Below the pieces are notes generated by a model. It had not been told where the DNA came from, searched no databases, and worked only from the letters and a program-made list of their open reading frames with translations. A stretch of DNA of 12,602 bases from DATKUC01 sp964577375. Its GTDB lineage: Bacteria > Spirochaetota > Spirochaetia > DSM-27196 > DATKUC01. The translations under genes and the position numbers were made by a program. Shown in pieces: positions 7,398 to 12,602 of this stretch. Every line of letters starts with the position of its first letter. The stretch's first letter is position 1. The stretch covers positions 1 to 12,602 of the forward strand of contig CAZNYW010000092.1 in assembly GCA_964577375.1 (NCBI GenBank), written 5' to 3'.

Positions 7398-8114
7398 ATG
7401 CTCGAGGTAAAGGGAATCGAGGCGGCCTACGCGGGTGCGGTCGCACTGAGGAACGTCAGCTTTCAGGTGCGAGACGGTGAGGTTGTCACGCTCATTGGAG
7501 CGAACGGGGCCGGAAAGACAACTACCCTGAACGTCATATCCGGACTGATGAGGCCCCGGCAGGGGAGCGTCATCTGGAACGCCGCGGATCTGACAAAGAC
7601 GCCTGCACATCGTCTCATTTCCCTCGGAATCGGGTACTGTCGCGAGGGGCGCCAGCTTTTTGCCGATATGACGTTGCGGGAAAACCTGCTGATGGGCGGC
7701 TATGCAATCCGTTCAGGGAAGAAGCTCGATTCGCGAATCGAAGAGGTGGCCGCGTTATTCCCGGAGGTCAGCGACCGGATGGGCCAGTTCGCCGGGACGC
7801 TCAGCGGCGGCGAACAGCAGATGGTGGCGCTCATGCGGGCGCTCGTAACAGAACCTCGGCTTCTTCTTCTCGACGAGCCGTCGCTCGGACTCTCTCCCAT
7901 CGCAACCAAGCGAGTGCTGTCTGTTCTGCCGCAGCTCGCCGCCCAGGGTACCAGCGTTCTCCTCGTGGAGCAGAATGCGGTCCAGGCACTCGCGTACTCC
8001 GACCGGGCGTACGTCATCCAGGTCGGTGAAATAGTCGCGTCCGGGCGCAGCGCTGATCTCGCGAATGATCACAGCCTCATGGACGCCTATCTCGGGGGGC
8101 TCGCAGCCGAGTAG
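7398..8114 (+). CDS. livF: Branched-chain amino acid/amide ABC transporter ATP-binding protein, LivF-like
   Basis: The second ATPase of the Liv transporter, which heterodimerises with the LivG domain of the preceding fusion on the cytoplasmic side of the membrane. The 238-aa product begins MLEVKGIEAAYAG and has Walker A GANGAGKT (34-41), the LivF-type segment REGRQLFADMT (82-92), signature LSGGEQQ (135-141), Walker B LLLLDEPSLGL (155-165) and VEQNA (190-194) where other ABC ATPases carry the H-loop histidine, as is usual in LivF. Length is normal. It starts 14 nt after the fusion gene; AGAGGG lies about 10 nt upstream of the ATG. It is the last gene of the operon. No terminator follows immediately, so transcription may run into the tRNA-Glu terminator. 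Confidence 0.94.
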   Translation: MLEVKGIEAAYAGAVALRNVSFQVRDGEVVTLIGANGAGKTTTLNVISGLMRPRQGSVIWNAADLTKTPAHRLISLGIGYCREGRQLFADMTLRENLLMGGYAIRSGKKLDSRIEEVAALFPEVSDRMGQFAGTLSGGEQQMVALMRALVTEPRLLLLDEPSLGLSPIATKRVLSVLPQLAAQGTSVLLVEQNAVQALAYSDRAYVIQVGEIVASGRSADLANDHSLMDAYLGGLAAE

Positions 8115-8128
8115 AGGCCGTCCGCATA

Positions 8129-8158
8129 TTGACGAACCGGCTGTTTTTGCGATACGTT
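8129..8158 (+). promoter_or_regulatory. Candidate promoter of tRNA-Glu
   Basis: TTGACG (8129-8134, 5 of 6 to the -35 consensus) is followed after 16-18 nt by the AT-containing GATACGTT, a weak -10. It lies about 60-85 nt upstream of the tRNA. Confidence 0.4.
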
Positions 8159-8215
8159 CCAAGCGCATGAGGGGATGCCCGGCGACAGTGCGCTGGTGAC
8201 CTGAATGCGCGACCT

Positions 8216-8290
8216 GTCTCCTTCGTCTAGTGGTTAGGACACCGGGTTTTCATCCCGGCAACACGGGTTCGACTCCCGTAGGAGATGCCA
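8216..8290 (+). tRNA. tRNA-Glu (anticodon TTC)
   Basis: A full cloverleaf folds by eye: acceptor GTCTCCT (8216-8222) with AGGAGAT (8280-8286), the first pair being G-U; D-arm with GTGGTTAGGA; anticodon stem CCGGG/CCCGG (8242-8246, 8254-8258) around loop TTTTCAT with TTC at 8249-8251; T-stem ACGGG/CCCGT around TTCGACT. Discriminator G8287 is followed by an encoded CCA. It charges glutamate and reads GAA/GAG codons. It is followed directly by an intrinsic terminator. Confidence 0.96.
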
Positions 8291-8293
8291 AAG

Positions 8294-8324
8294 AAAAGCC
8301 CGAAGGTGCTCCTTCGGGCTTTTT
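8294..8324 (+). terminator. Intrinsic terminator after tRNA-Glu, probably bidirectional
   Basis: A perfect 13-bp stem (AAAAGCCCGAAGG, 8294-8306, with 8311-8323) with a TGCT loop ends in TTTT followed by GTTT. The A-run on the 5' side gives a T-run on the other strand, so it can also stop transcripts of the convergent outer-membrane protein gene, whose stop is 45 nt away. Confidence 0.9.
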
Positions 8325-8368
8325 GTTTCCGGTTGAATCTCTGGCCGGCTGTTACGTGATCCCGCGGC

Positions 8369-8836
8369 CTATTTGAACCAGAAACGAATGCCGAGAGCCA
8401 CCTGTAGACGGAAATCCGGAATGGTGACGCCGCTTTGCGAGGAGTAGATGAGGAGTGCCGGAGCCGGCTCCAGGAATATCTCGAGGAAGTTGAGCGGGAA
8501 GATGTTCAGGCCGATTGGCAGACGGGCACCTATTTCGAAGGGGTTCGCGGCAAGGAAGAATCCGGGGCCGACGTAGATGTTCACCATGCTCGCGAGGTGC
8601 TGATTGATCAGCCACCAATCGCCGGTGACGTTCAGGTTCCACTGGTTGCCGTTGAACTGCGCTCCGAGCCCCCACATAATCGGAATTTTCGGGAACTGCC
8701 CCGTGACCATCCACGACGGCTGAGACAGACCGCTCTGCGTGTCAAGCCGGGCCTCCGCACCAATCGCCCATGAAAAGCCCTGCGTCGCGATCAGTACGAG
8801 CGCCAGCGATACCAGGATAACGACTTTCCTCTTCAT
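8369..8836 (-). CDS. Small outer-membrane beta-barrel protein, BAPKO_0422-like
   Basis: Predicted exported protein of 155 aa. It begins MKRKVVILVSLALVLIATQG, a clear signal peptide, with likely cleavage after SWA at residue 24. The mature part alternates hydrophobic and polar residues in short strands separated by turns (for example PIMWGLGAQF, NLNVTGDWW, IYVGPGFFL, ARLPIGLNIFP, LQVALGIRFWF), as in an eight-stranded barrel, and ends FWFK with the aromatic C-terminus typical of outer-membrane proteins plus one extra Lys. The phrases 'LPIGLNIFPLNFLEIFLE' and 'GIRFWF' recall a spirochaetal family related to Borrelia BAPKO_0422/BB0405. AAGGAG lies 5 nt upstream of the ATG. Single-gene unit, divergent from the UPRT gene. 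The barrel call is firm; the family name is from memory of the pattern, and ligand or pore function is unknown. Confidence 0.8.
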   Translation of the reverse strand: MKRKVVILVSLALVLIATQGFSWAIGAEARLDTQSGLSQPSWMVTGQFPKIPIMWGLGAQFNGNQWNLNVTGDWWLINQHLASMVNIYVGPGFFLAANPFEIGARLPIGLNIFPLNFLEIFLEPAPALLIYSSQSGVTIPDFRLQVALGIRFWFK

Positions 8837-8867
8837 ACCCGCTCCTTGTGATTTTGGTTACTCAGAT

Positions 8868-8895
8868 AAGATATCATGGACCGGGCAGGCTACAA
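8868..8895 (-). promoter_or_regulatory. Weak candidate promoter of the outer-membrane protein gene
   Basis: On the minus strand TTGTAG (8890-8895) and TATCTT (8868-8873) are 16 nt apart and about 32 nt upstream of the start codon. The match is modest. Confidence 0.3.
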
Positions 8896-8912
8896 AGTGG
8901 TATTTTCGCGGG

Positions 8913-8941
8913 TTGGCGAAGATATTGACGCAAAGTATAGT
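8913..8941 (+). promoter_or_regulatory. Candidate promoter of the UPRT-lipoprotein unit
   Basis: TTGGCG (8913-8918) and TATAGT (8936-8941, 5 of 6) are 17 nt apart. The expected transcript would start about 14 nt before the ATG, close to the AGGAG ribosome-binding site at 8950-8954, so the leader would be very short. Confidence 0.45.
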
Positions 8942-8961
8942 GAGCTCAAAGGAGCGGCAAC

Positions 8962-10026
8962 ATGGAGCGTGTCGTACTGACTGCCACGGATCTGGACGGT
9001 TACCTGAATGAGACCGACAAACAGCACCTTCGCGAGATGGACACCCACTACGCGCAGGCGACCCAGGCGTTCGACGTGCTCTCATCATCACAGAACGAGA
9101 GCCGGCTCCAGGCGGAGAAGGAGCGGCTGATCCGTCTGTACACCGACATGGGCGACCTGATGCAGGAAATAACCGCGAATGAGCCCTCGATCAAGGTGTA
9201 CTCATTTCAGACACCGCGTACAATCCACGGGGAGGCTTCTCGACTCATAGCGAAGCTGCGGGACGTGCGGACGCAGCACTACGAGTTCGTCTACTACATA
9301 CAGCGCGCGTACGAGCTTCTGTTCAACCTGGCCTTTTCGGATCCGGAGAATCACAAGAAGAATCATCTCATTGTCCGAACTCCGGTTACTGTGCCGGTGC
9401 AGAATTTCGCGGTGCACAAGATTCCGGACGTAGATTCCGAGCTGGAGAACACGGTGATGTGCGTGATGCTTCGCGGCGCGCTTCTTCCGTCGATGATCAT
9501 GTCGAAGGAGATCCAGGAATACACATCGACCGGCTACGTGACCCCGTTCGCGCTCTTTCGTATTTCCAGAGACGATACGAGAAAGGAAGCGAATATGGAA
9601 TACATTCTCAATCTCGACAAGTCCTATTTCGACCTGGACGCCCTGCGGGGAAAGGACCTGATCTTCGCAGACCCCATGAACGCTACCGGCGGGAGCCTTG
9701 TCACCATAGTGAAGTATCTGCAGGACCAGGGCGTAAAACCGCGGTCCGTCCGTTTTTTCAATGTGATTTCCGCCCTCAAAGGGGCGCTGCGGGTTGTGCG
9801 TGCGGTCGAGAACGCGGTCGTCTACACCCTCTGGATGGACCCGGTTCTCAACGACGCCGCCTACATTCTGCCGGGTCTGGGAGACGCGGGCGACCGGCTC
9901 AATGGAAAGGACTCGCACGAAACGCCTCGCAACATCATTCAGCTCATTGCCGACTACGGAACGAACATCGCCAATCTCTACCGTTCCCAGGTTCGGAAGA
10001 TCGAGCAGACCGTGCTGCGGACATAG
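8962..10026 (+). CDS. upp: Uracil phosphoribosyltransferase with N-terminal extension, 354 aa
   Basis: The C-terminal half is a type I phosphoribosyltransferase of the UPRT family, which makes UMP from uracil and PRPP in pyrimidine salvage. Supporting motifs: VMLRGALLPSMIM (168-180), matching the ILRAGLGM segment; LFRISRDDTRKEANMEYI (198-215), matching the 'LYRDEET..EYY' region; PRPP loop DPMNATGGS (237-245, usually DPMLATGGS/T); and PGLGDAGDR (304-312), the uracil-binding signature. Bacterial Upp is normally about 208 aa; here about 135 helical, charged residues precede the domain and about 40 follow. The extension matches nothing I recognise. AGGAG lies 7 nt upstream of the ATG. The TPR lipoprotein follows after 11 nt, suggesting co-transcription. 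The family is secure; whether the enzyme uses uracil or a related base is not certain because of the L-to-N change and the large insert. Confidence 0.85.
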   Translation: MERVVLTATDLDGYLNETDKQHLREMDTHYAQATQAFDVLSSSQNESRLQAEKERLIRLYTDMGDLMQEITANEPSIKVYSFQTPRTIHGEASRLIAKLRDVRTQHYEFVYYIQRAYELLFNLAFSDPENHKKNHLIVRTPVTVPVQNFAVHKIPDVDSELENTVMCVMLRGALLPSMIMSKEIQEYTSTGYVTPFALFRISRDDTRKEANMEYILNLDKSYFDLDALRGKDLIFADPMNATGGSLVTIVKYLQDQGVKPRSVRFFNVISALKGALRVVRAVENAVVYTLWMDPVLNDAAYILPGLGDAGDRLNGKDSHETPRNIIQLIADYGTNIANLYRSQVRKIEQTVLRT

Positions 10027-10037
10027 TCGAAGTGACG

Positions 10038-11069
10038 ATGCGGTATGCAAGGCGGCGAAAAAGAATGCGGCGGGAAGTCACATGGCAGGTGGCGATCCCG
10101 CTGCTGTTTTCTGCCGTGCTGGGCCTGACCTCCTGCGTCACCGGACTGTCACGGTCCGATCTTGCCGTCGACTATTTCAATCTGGGAAACGCGTACGCGG
10201 ATCTCGGAAAGGACGACAAGGCGCTCGAATACTACGGAAAGGCGATCAGCCTCAAACCGGACCTTGTCCGGGCAAGCTACAATCTCGCCCGAATCTACCT
10301 GAAACAGGGAAAGATTCCTGCAGCGCGAAAGATTCTCGAAGACCTTCTGGCGAAGGATCCGAAGAACGTAATGGTTCTTCAGACCGAAGCCTATGCGCTG
10401 TTCCTTGCGGGCAACAGGGACCAATCGCTCAAGACCTACCAGCAGGCACTGGAGCTCGATCCGCTTTCGCCCGATCTGCTGTACAATCTTTCTATTGTCG
10501 AACACGACATGGGCAACCTGAATGACGCCTATGCTCATGCGGCAAAGGCTCATACGATTGCGCCCGACAACACCGACATGCTCCTCCGCACCGCACAATT
10601 TGCCGCCGATGCGGGGAAGACTGATGCGGCCATCAAATACTATGAGGACTACGTGCAGCAGAAGCCGGACGATGCGGCGGCCGAGGCGGCGCTCGGTGAT
10701 CTGTATGCGCAGGAGCAATACTACGACCGGGCATTGAAGGCCTATGATGTGTCGCTCAATCAGAAACAGAACAGTGCTGTTCTGTTCAGCAAGGCGCGGA
10801 TCGAGCTGACTGCGGTGGAGGATTCTGCCGGCGGACTCAGGGACCTCGAAGCCGCTCTGAAAGCGGGCTTCAAGGACGGCAAGGCGATTTCAGCTCTCGT
10901 TTCGGCGCCCGATCTGCAGAGCCGCGACGAGGTGATGTCTCTGCTTGAGAAGTACAAACTGGTTGATGCGCTGGATCAGTCGAAGAAGGGGCCGGCTACG
11001 AACGGTACCGGAAATGCCGGCAACGACGGTCAGCCCGCCCCTCCAGGTGGAACCACTGCGCCGCAGTAG
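10038..11069 (+). CDS. TPR-repeat lipoprotein
   Basis: Exported protein of 343 aa from this start. A basic N-terminus (RRRKRMRR), a hydrophobic stretch and the lipobox LTSC (Cys33) mark a lipoprotein anchored in a membrane. About six tetratricopeptide repeats of 34 residues run from about 42 to 245 (for example LGNAYADLGKDDKALEYYGKAI then LARIYLKQGKIPAARKIL), which normally form a protein-binding solenoid. A helical region follows, and the last 30 residues are a Gly/Pro/Asn/Thr-rich low-complexity tail. An alternative ATG at 10065, with AAGGCGG 10 nt upstream, would give a more typical 24-residue signal peptide; neither RBS is strong, and the gene may rely on coupling to the UPRT gene 11 nt upstream. 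The reading frame is open far upstream into the UPRT gene but that part is antisense-free shadow. Partner unknown. Confidence 0.85.
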   Translation: MRYARRRKRMRREVTWQVAIPLLFSAVLGLTSCVTGLSRSDLAVDYFNLGNAYADLGKDDKALEYYGKAISLKPDLVRASYNLARIYLKQGKIPAARKILEDLLAKDPKNVMVLQTEAYALFLAGNRDQSLKTYQQALELDPLSPDLLYNLSIVEHDMGNLNDAYAHAAKAHTIAPDNTDMLLRTAQFAADAGKTDAAIKYYEDYVQQKPDDAAAEAALGDLYAQEQYYDRALKAYDVSLNQKQNSAVLFSKARIELTAVEDSAGGLRDLEAALKAGFKDGKAISALVSAPDLQSRDEVMSLLEKYKLVDALDQSKKGPATNGTGNAGNDGQPAPPGGTTAPQ

Positions 11070-11086
11070 CCTCAGCTCACGCCTGG

Positions 11087-11114
11087 GCGCACAGCTCTCG
11101 ATCGCGGCTGGCGC
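11087..11114. terminator. Possible hairpin between convergent lipoprotein and adk genes
   Basis: GCGC-A-CAGC pairs with GCTG-GCGC (8 bp, one bulged A, 11-nt loop) in the 44-nt space between the two stop codons. There is no T-run, so terminator function is uncertain. Confidence 0.3.
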
Positions 11115-11743
11115 TATGCCTTAAGCAGCTTCTTCAGCGAAGCGTAAACGTCGTCCGGCTTCGGCGACGAGTCGAGGTCGGTGAGCAGGTTCTTACTGCG
11201 GTAGAAATCGATAAGCGGGGCCGTCTGCCGGTTGTAAACGTCCAGTCGGTTCTTCACTGCGTCCACTTCGTCGTCCGGCCGGGTGATCAGTTTCTCGCCG
11301 GTCTCGTCGTCGATACCCTCTTTCCTGGGTGGATTGAAAAGAACATGATAGGTCCGGCCGGAGGTGGGTGCGACCCGGCGTCCTGAGAGCCGTTTGACGA
11401 CCTCTTCGTCCGTGAGAACGAAATTGATGACGTTGTCGATCTTTGCGAAGCTGGTAAGCGCTTCGGCCTGCGGTATCGTTCGCGGGAAGCCGTCGAGAAT
11501 AAAACCCTTTCCGGTGTCCGGCTGTGACAGCCTGTCCTTCACGAGCTCGATGGTCAACTCGTCCGGCACGAGGTCTCCACGGTCCAGTATTGTCTTTACC
11601 TTCTTTCCGAGCTCGGTCTGATTTTTGATGTTCGCGCGAAAAATGTCACCGGTGGAAATATGAGGGATCCCCTGATCCTGCGCGAGCCGTGACGCCATGG
11701 TTCCCTTTCCTGCACCCGGAGGGCCGAGAAATATCAGATTCAT
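11114..11743 (-). CDS. adk: Adenylate kinase
   Basis: Cytosolic enzyme interconverting ATP + AMP and 2 ADP; essential for nucleotide balance. The 209-aa product has the P-loop GPPGAGKGT (7-15), the AMP-binding segment STGDIFR (30-36), LDGFPRT (83-89) and a full-length LID domain (about 122-159) containing SGRTYHVLFNPP and DDETGE, so it is the long bacterial form. The LID lacks the four cysteines of zinc-binding types; at the E. coli His-Ser-Asp-Thr network positions it has Ala125, Ser128, Asp145 and Thr148, so only the His is changed. AAGGAG lies 7 nt upstream of the ATG. Single-gene unit, convergent with the TPR lipoprotein and divergent from the coiled-coil protein; not in the ribosomal-protein operon where adk is often found. 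Confidence 0.97.
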   Translation of the reverse strand: MNLIFLGPPGAGKGTMASRLAQDQGIPHISTGDIFRANIKNQTELGKKVKTILDRGDLVPDELTIELVKDRLSQPDTGKGFILDGFPRTIPQAEALTSFAKIDNVINFVLTDEEVVKRLSGRRVAPTSGRTYHVLFNPPRKEGIDDETGEKLITRPDDEVDAVKNRLDVYNRQTAPLIDFYRSKNLLTDLDSSPKPDDVYASLKKLLKA

Positions 11744-11792
11744 GAGTGCTCCTTTTCTTTTGATGTTCGCTTTAGTACGTTGATTACGGTAT

Positions 11793-11822
11793 AGTGTATT
11801 CGGAACTTCGACTGTTGGTCAA
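11793..11822 (-). promoter_or_regulatory. Candidate adk promoter
   Basis: On the minus strand TTGACC (11817-11822) and TACACT (11793-11798) are separated by 18 nt. It overlaps a plus-strand -10-like TATAGT (11790-11795) that could serve the divergent gene, though I see no good -35 for the latter. Confidence 0.35.
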
Positions 11823-11847
11823 TTCTGCGGATTTTTCAGGGGGAAAT

Positions 11848-12210
11848 ATGGATTTTTGGACACGGATGAGAGACACGCTGGACAAGGGTCTGAATACGTC
11901 CCGCGACCTGTACTCAAAGGCTCGCGAGAAAGCGCAGGACCTGACTGATCGCGGGATCCTTCGGTTCGAAATTAACCAGCTGGAAACCGAAGCGGAAAAA
12001 CTGATTGCGAAACTCGGTTCGCGAACTTTCGAGGTGCTGGTTCACGAAGGACAGAACACAGTCAGCCGTAAGACGGCGGGTGTTCATGAGCTGATCGACG
12101 AGATTGAGGCGGTGCAGGCCCGCGTGAAGGAAAAAGAGGTCAGCCTCGCGAAGCTGCAGCAGGAGGCCCAGAAGAAGCCGGATGGTGACGGTTCGAAACG
12201 GGCAGATTAA
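11848..12210 (+). CDS. Small coiled-coil protein of unknown function, 120 aa
   Basis: I cannot assign a family. The start at 11848 is chosen for the CAGGGGGAAAT Shine-Dalgarno just before it; the frame is open 18 codons further upstream without an RBS. The 120-aa product is highly charged and almost entirely helical in appearance. Residues 30-60 (RGILRFEINQLETEAEKLIAKLG in part) and 80-110 (LIDEIEAVQARVKEKEVSLAKLQQ in part) show heptad spacing and should form coiled coils, with a predicted turn between them (residues 63-77). The tail is a Lys/Asp/Gly-rich hydrophilic end. There is no signal peptide, Cys or membrane segment, so it is probably cytosolic. It lies between adk and the promoters of a likely rRNA operon; 22 nt separate its stop from promoter P1. 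Confidence 0.75.
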   Translation: MDFWTRMRDTLDKGLNTSRDLYSKAREKAQDLTDRGILRFEINQLETEAEKLIAKLGSRTFEVLVHEGQNTVSRKTAGVHELIDEIEAVQARVKEKEVSLAKLQQEAQKKPDGDGSKRAD

Positions 12211-12232
12211 GGCAGAAAAGAGGCCGGATCTG

Positions 12233-12262
12233 TTGACACTCAGTGCGGCGTTTCGGTATATT
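12233..12262 (+). promoter_or_regulatory. Putative rrn promoter P1
   Basis: Perfect -35 TTGACA (12233-12238) and TATATT (12257-12262, 5 of 6) with an 18-nt spacer. It is one of two tandem strong promoters ahead of a boxA element, the layout of ribosomal RNA operons. Confidence 0.75.
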
Positions 12263-12276
12263 ACCTGAGCATTTCG

Positions 12277-12294
12277 ACCGGCTGATTGGCCGGT
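12277..12294 (+). other. Inverted repeat between the tandem promoters
   Basis: ACCGGC (12277-12282) pairs with GCCGGT (12289-12294) around a 6-nt loop, followed by a second GC-rich inverted repeat at about 12305-12330 (CGGCC...GGCCG). They would fold in transcripts from P1 only. No U-run follows. Confidence 0.35.
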
Positions 12295-12333
12295 TTCCGA
12301 CGGTCCGGCCCCGGTGAGCCGGGCGGCCGATGC

Positions 12334-12362
12334 TTGACAGAAAATCGCGGATCTGTTACAAA
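12334..12362 (+). promoter_or_regulatory. Putative rrn promoter P2
   Basis: Perfect -35 TTGACA (12334-12339) and TACAAA (12357-12362, 4 of 6) with the optimal 17-nt spacer, about 100 nt downstream of P1 in the same direction. The expected start is near 12369. Confidence 0.7.
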
Positions 12363-12602
12363 TATCCTCCGCATCAAAAACAATGCAGCAATCGTGGATG
12401 TCGGTTCTCGCAGAGTTGTGTGCTGATCCGGCTCCGTGCTGCGCGCTGTGTAGAGCGGAACGAAGAGATAATCGTGTGATACCTGCGGGGGTTGCTTCGG
12501 CGCTCCTGCATTGACGGCGCAACCGCAGCTGCGATTGGCGTCCGGATGCTCTTTAACAGTTAATAGAGAAGGGAAGGAACGCGAAGGCGTACTTTGAAGC
12601 GC
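12363..12602 (+). other. Probable rRNA operon leader (no protein gene)
   Basis: From P2 to the window edge I see no credible coding frame. A stem can form between 12483-12495 and 12519-12528 (CTGCGG-GTTGC with GCAACCGCAG, a 3-nt bulge), followed by boxA at 12547. 16S rRNA itself is not reached: none of the conserved 5' 16S sequence is visible, so it should begin beyond 12602. Confidence 0.6.
12547..12558 (+). promoter_or_regulatory. rrn boxA antitermination element
   Basis: TGCTCTTTAACA matches the E. coli rRNA boxA (the NusB/NusE binding site in RNA) at all 12 positions. In rRNA operons it sits in the leader ahead of 16S and loads the antitermination complex. Its position about 185 nt after P2 fits that role. 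Confidence 0.8.

Noticed and set aside
6298..7446. Minus-strand reading frame of 382 codons
   Set aside because: It is antisense to the LivM-LivG fusion, with a composition typical of shadow frames (Arg/Asp/His-rich) and no domain.
9459..10037. Upstream extension of the lipoprotein reading frame
   Set aside because: It overlaps the uracil phosphoribosyltransferase gene in another frame, and the lipoprotein signal peptide shows that the real start is at 10038 or 10065.
11914..12522. Minus-strand reading frame of 202 codons at the right end
   Set aside because: It is antisense to the coiled-coil gene and to the rrn-type promoters, with no family features.

Overview
The window looks like chromosomal DNA from a free-living, fairly GC-rich spirochaete (Spirochaetales; exact genus not determined). 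The evidence is indirect. The solute-binding protein has an 'ANGQKE'-type mature N-terminus of the kind seen in this group. There is a small outer-membrane barrel that resembles the spirochaetal BAPKO_0422/BB0405-like proteins. The uracil phosphoribosyltransferase carries an N-terminal extension. The sequence appears to be a draft scaffold, with a run of exactly 100 N at 4386-4485.

Left end (1-1025): probable edge of an integrated element. It holds the C-terminal tail of a terminase-like protein with its own intrinsic terminator, an unrecognised small gene on the minus strand, and a clean 3' half of tRNA-Lys (984-1025). That tRNA half begins exactly at the anticodon loop, which is the signature of a tRNA-targeted attachment site.

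Centre (1241-8323): a minus-strand class V PLP enzyme (cysteine desulfurase/selenocysteine lyase-like, with a long C-terminal extension) is divergent from a branched-chain amino-acid/amide ABC uptake operon. The operon order is livJ (periplasmic binding protein, 3' end lost in the gap), livH (permease), a livM-livG fusion (permease plus ATPase in one chain) and livF (second ATPase). A 14-bp GC-rich tandem repeat sits between livJ and livH directly against the gap. A tRNA-Glu(TTC) gene with its own likely promoter and a strong, probably bidirectional terminator follows.

Right part (8369-12602): a minus-strand outer-membrane beta-barrel protein is divergent from an extended uracil phosphoribosyltransferase, which is followed 11 nt later by a TPR lipoprotein. 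Adenylate kinase lies on the minus strand, convergent with the lipoprotein and divergent from a small coiled-coil protein. The last ~370 bases hold two tandem strong sigma-70-type promoters and a perfect boxA, so the window very probably stops in the leader of an rRNA operon, just short of 16S.

I did not find a convincing previously undescribed system. The most useful non-obvious signals are the tRNA-Lys attachment scar, the rrn promoter/boxA leader, the 14-bp repeat at the assembly gap, the extended UPRT and the extended Cys-x-Cys class V enzyme.
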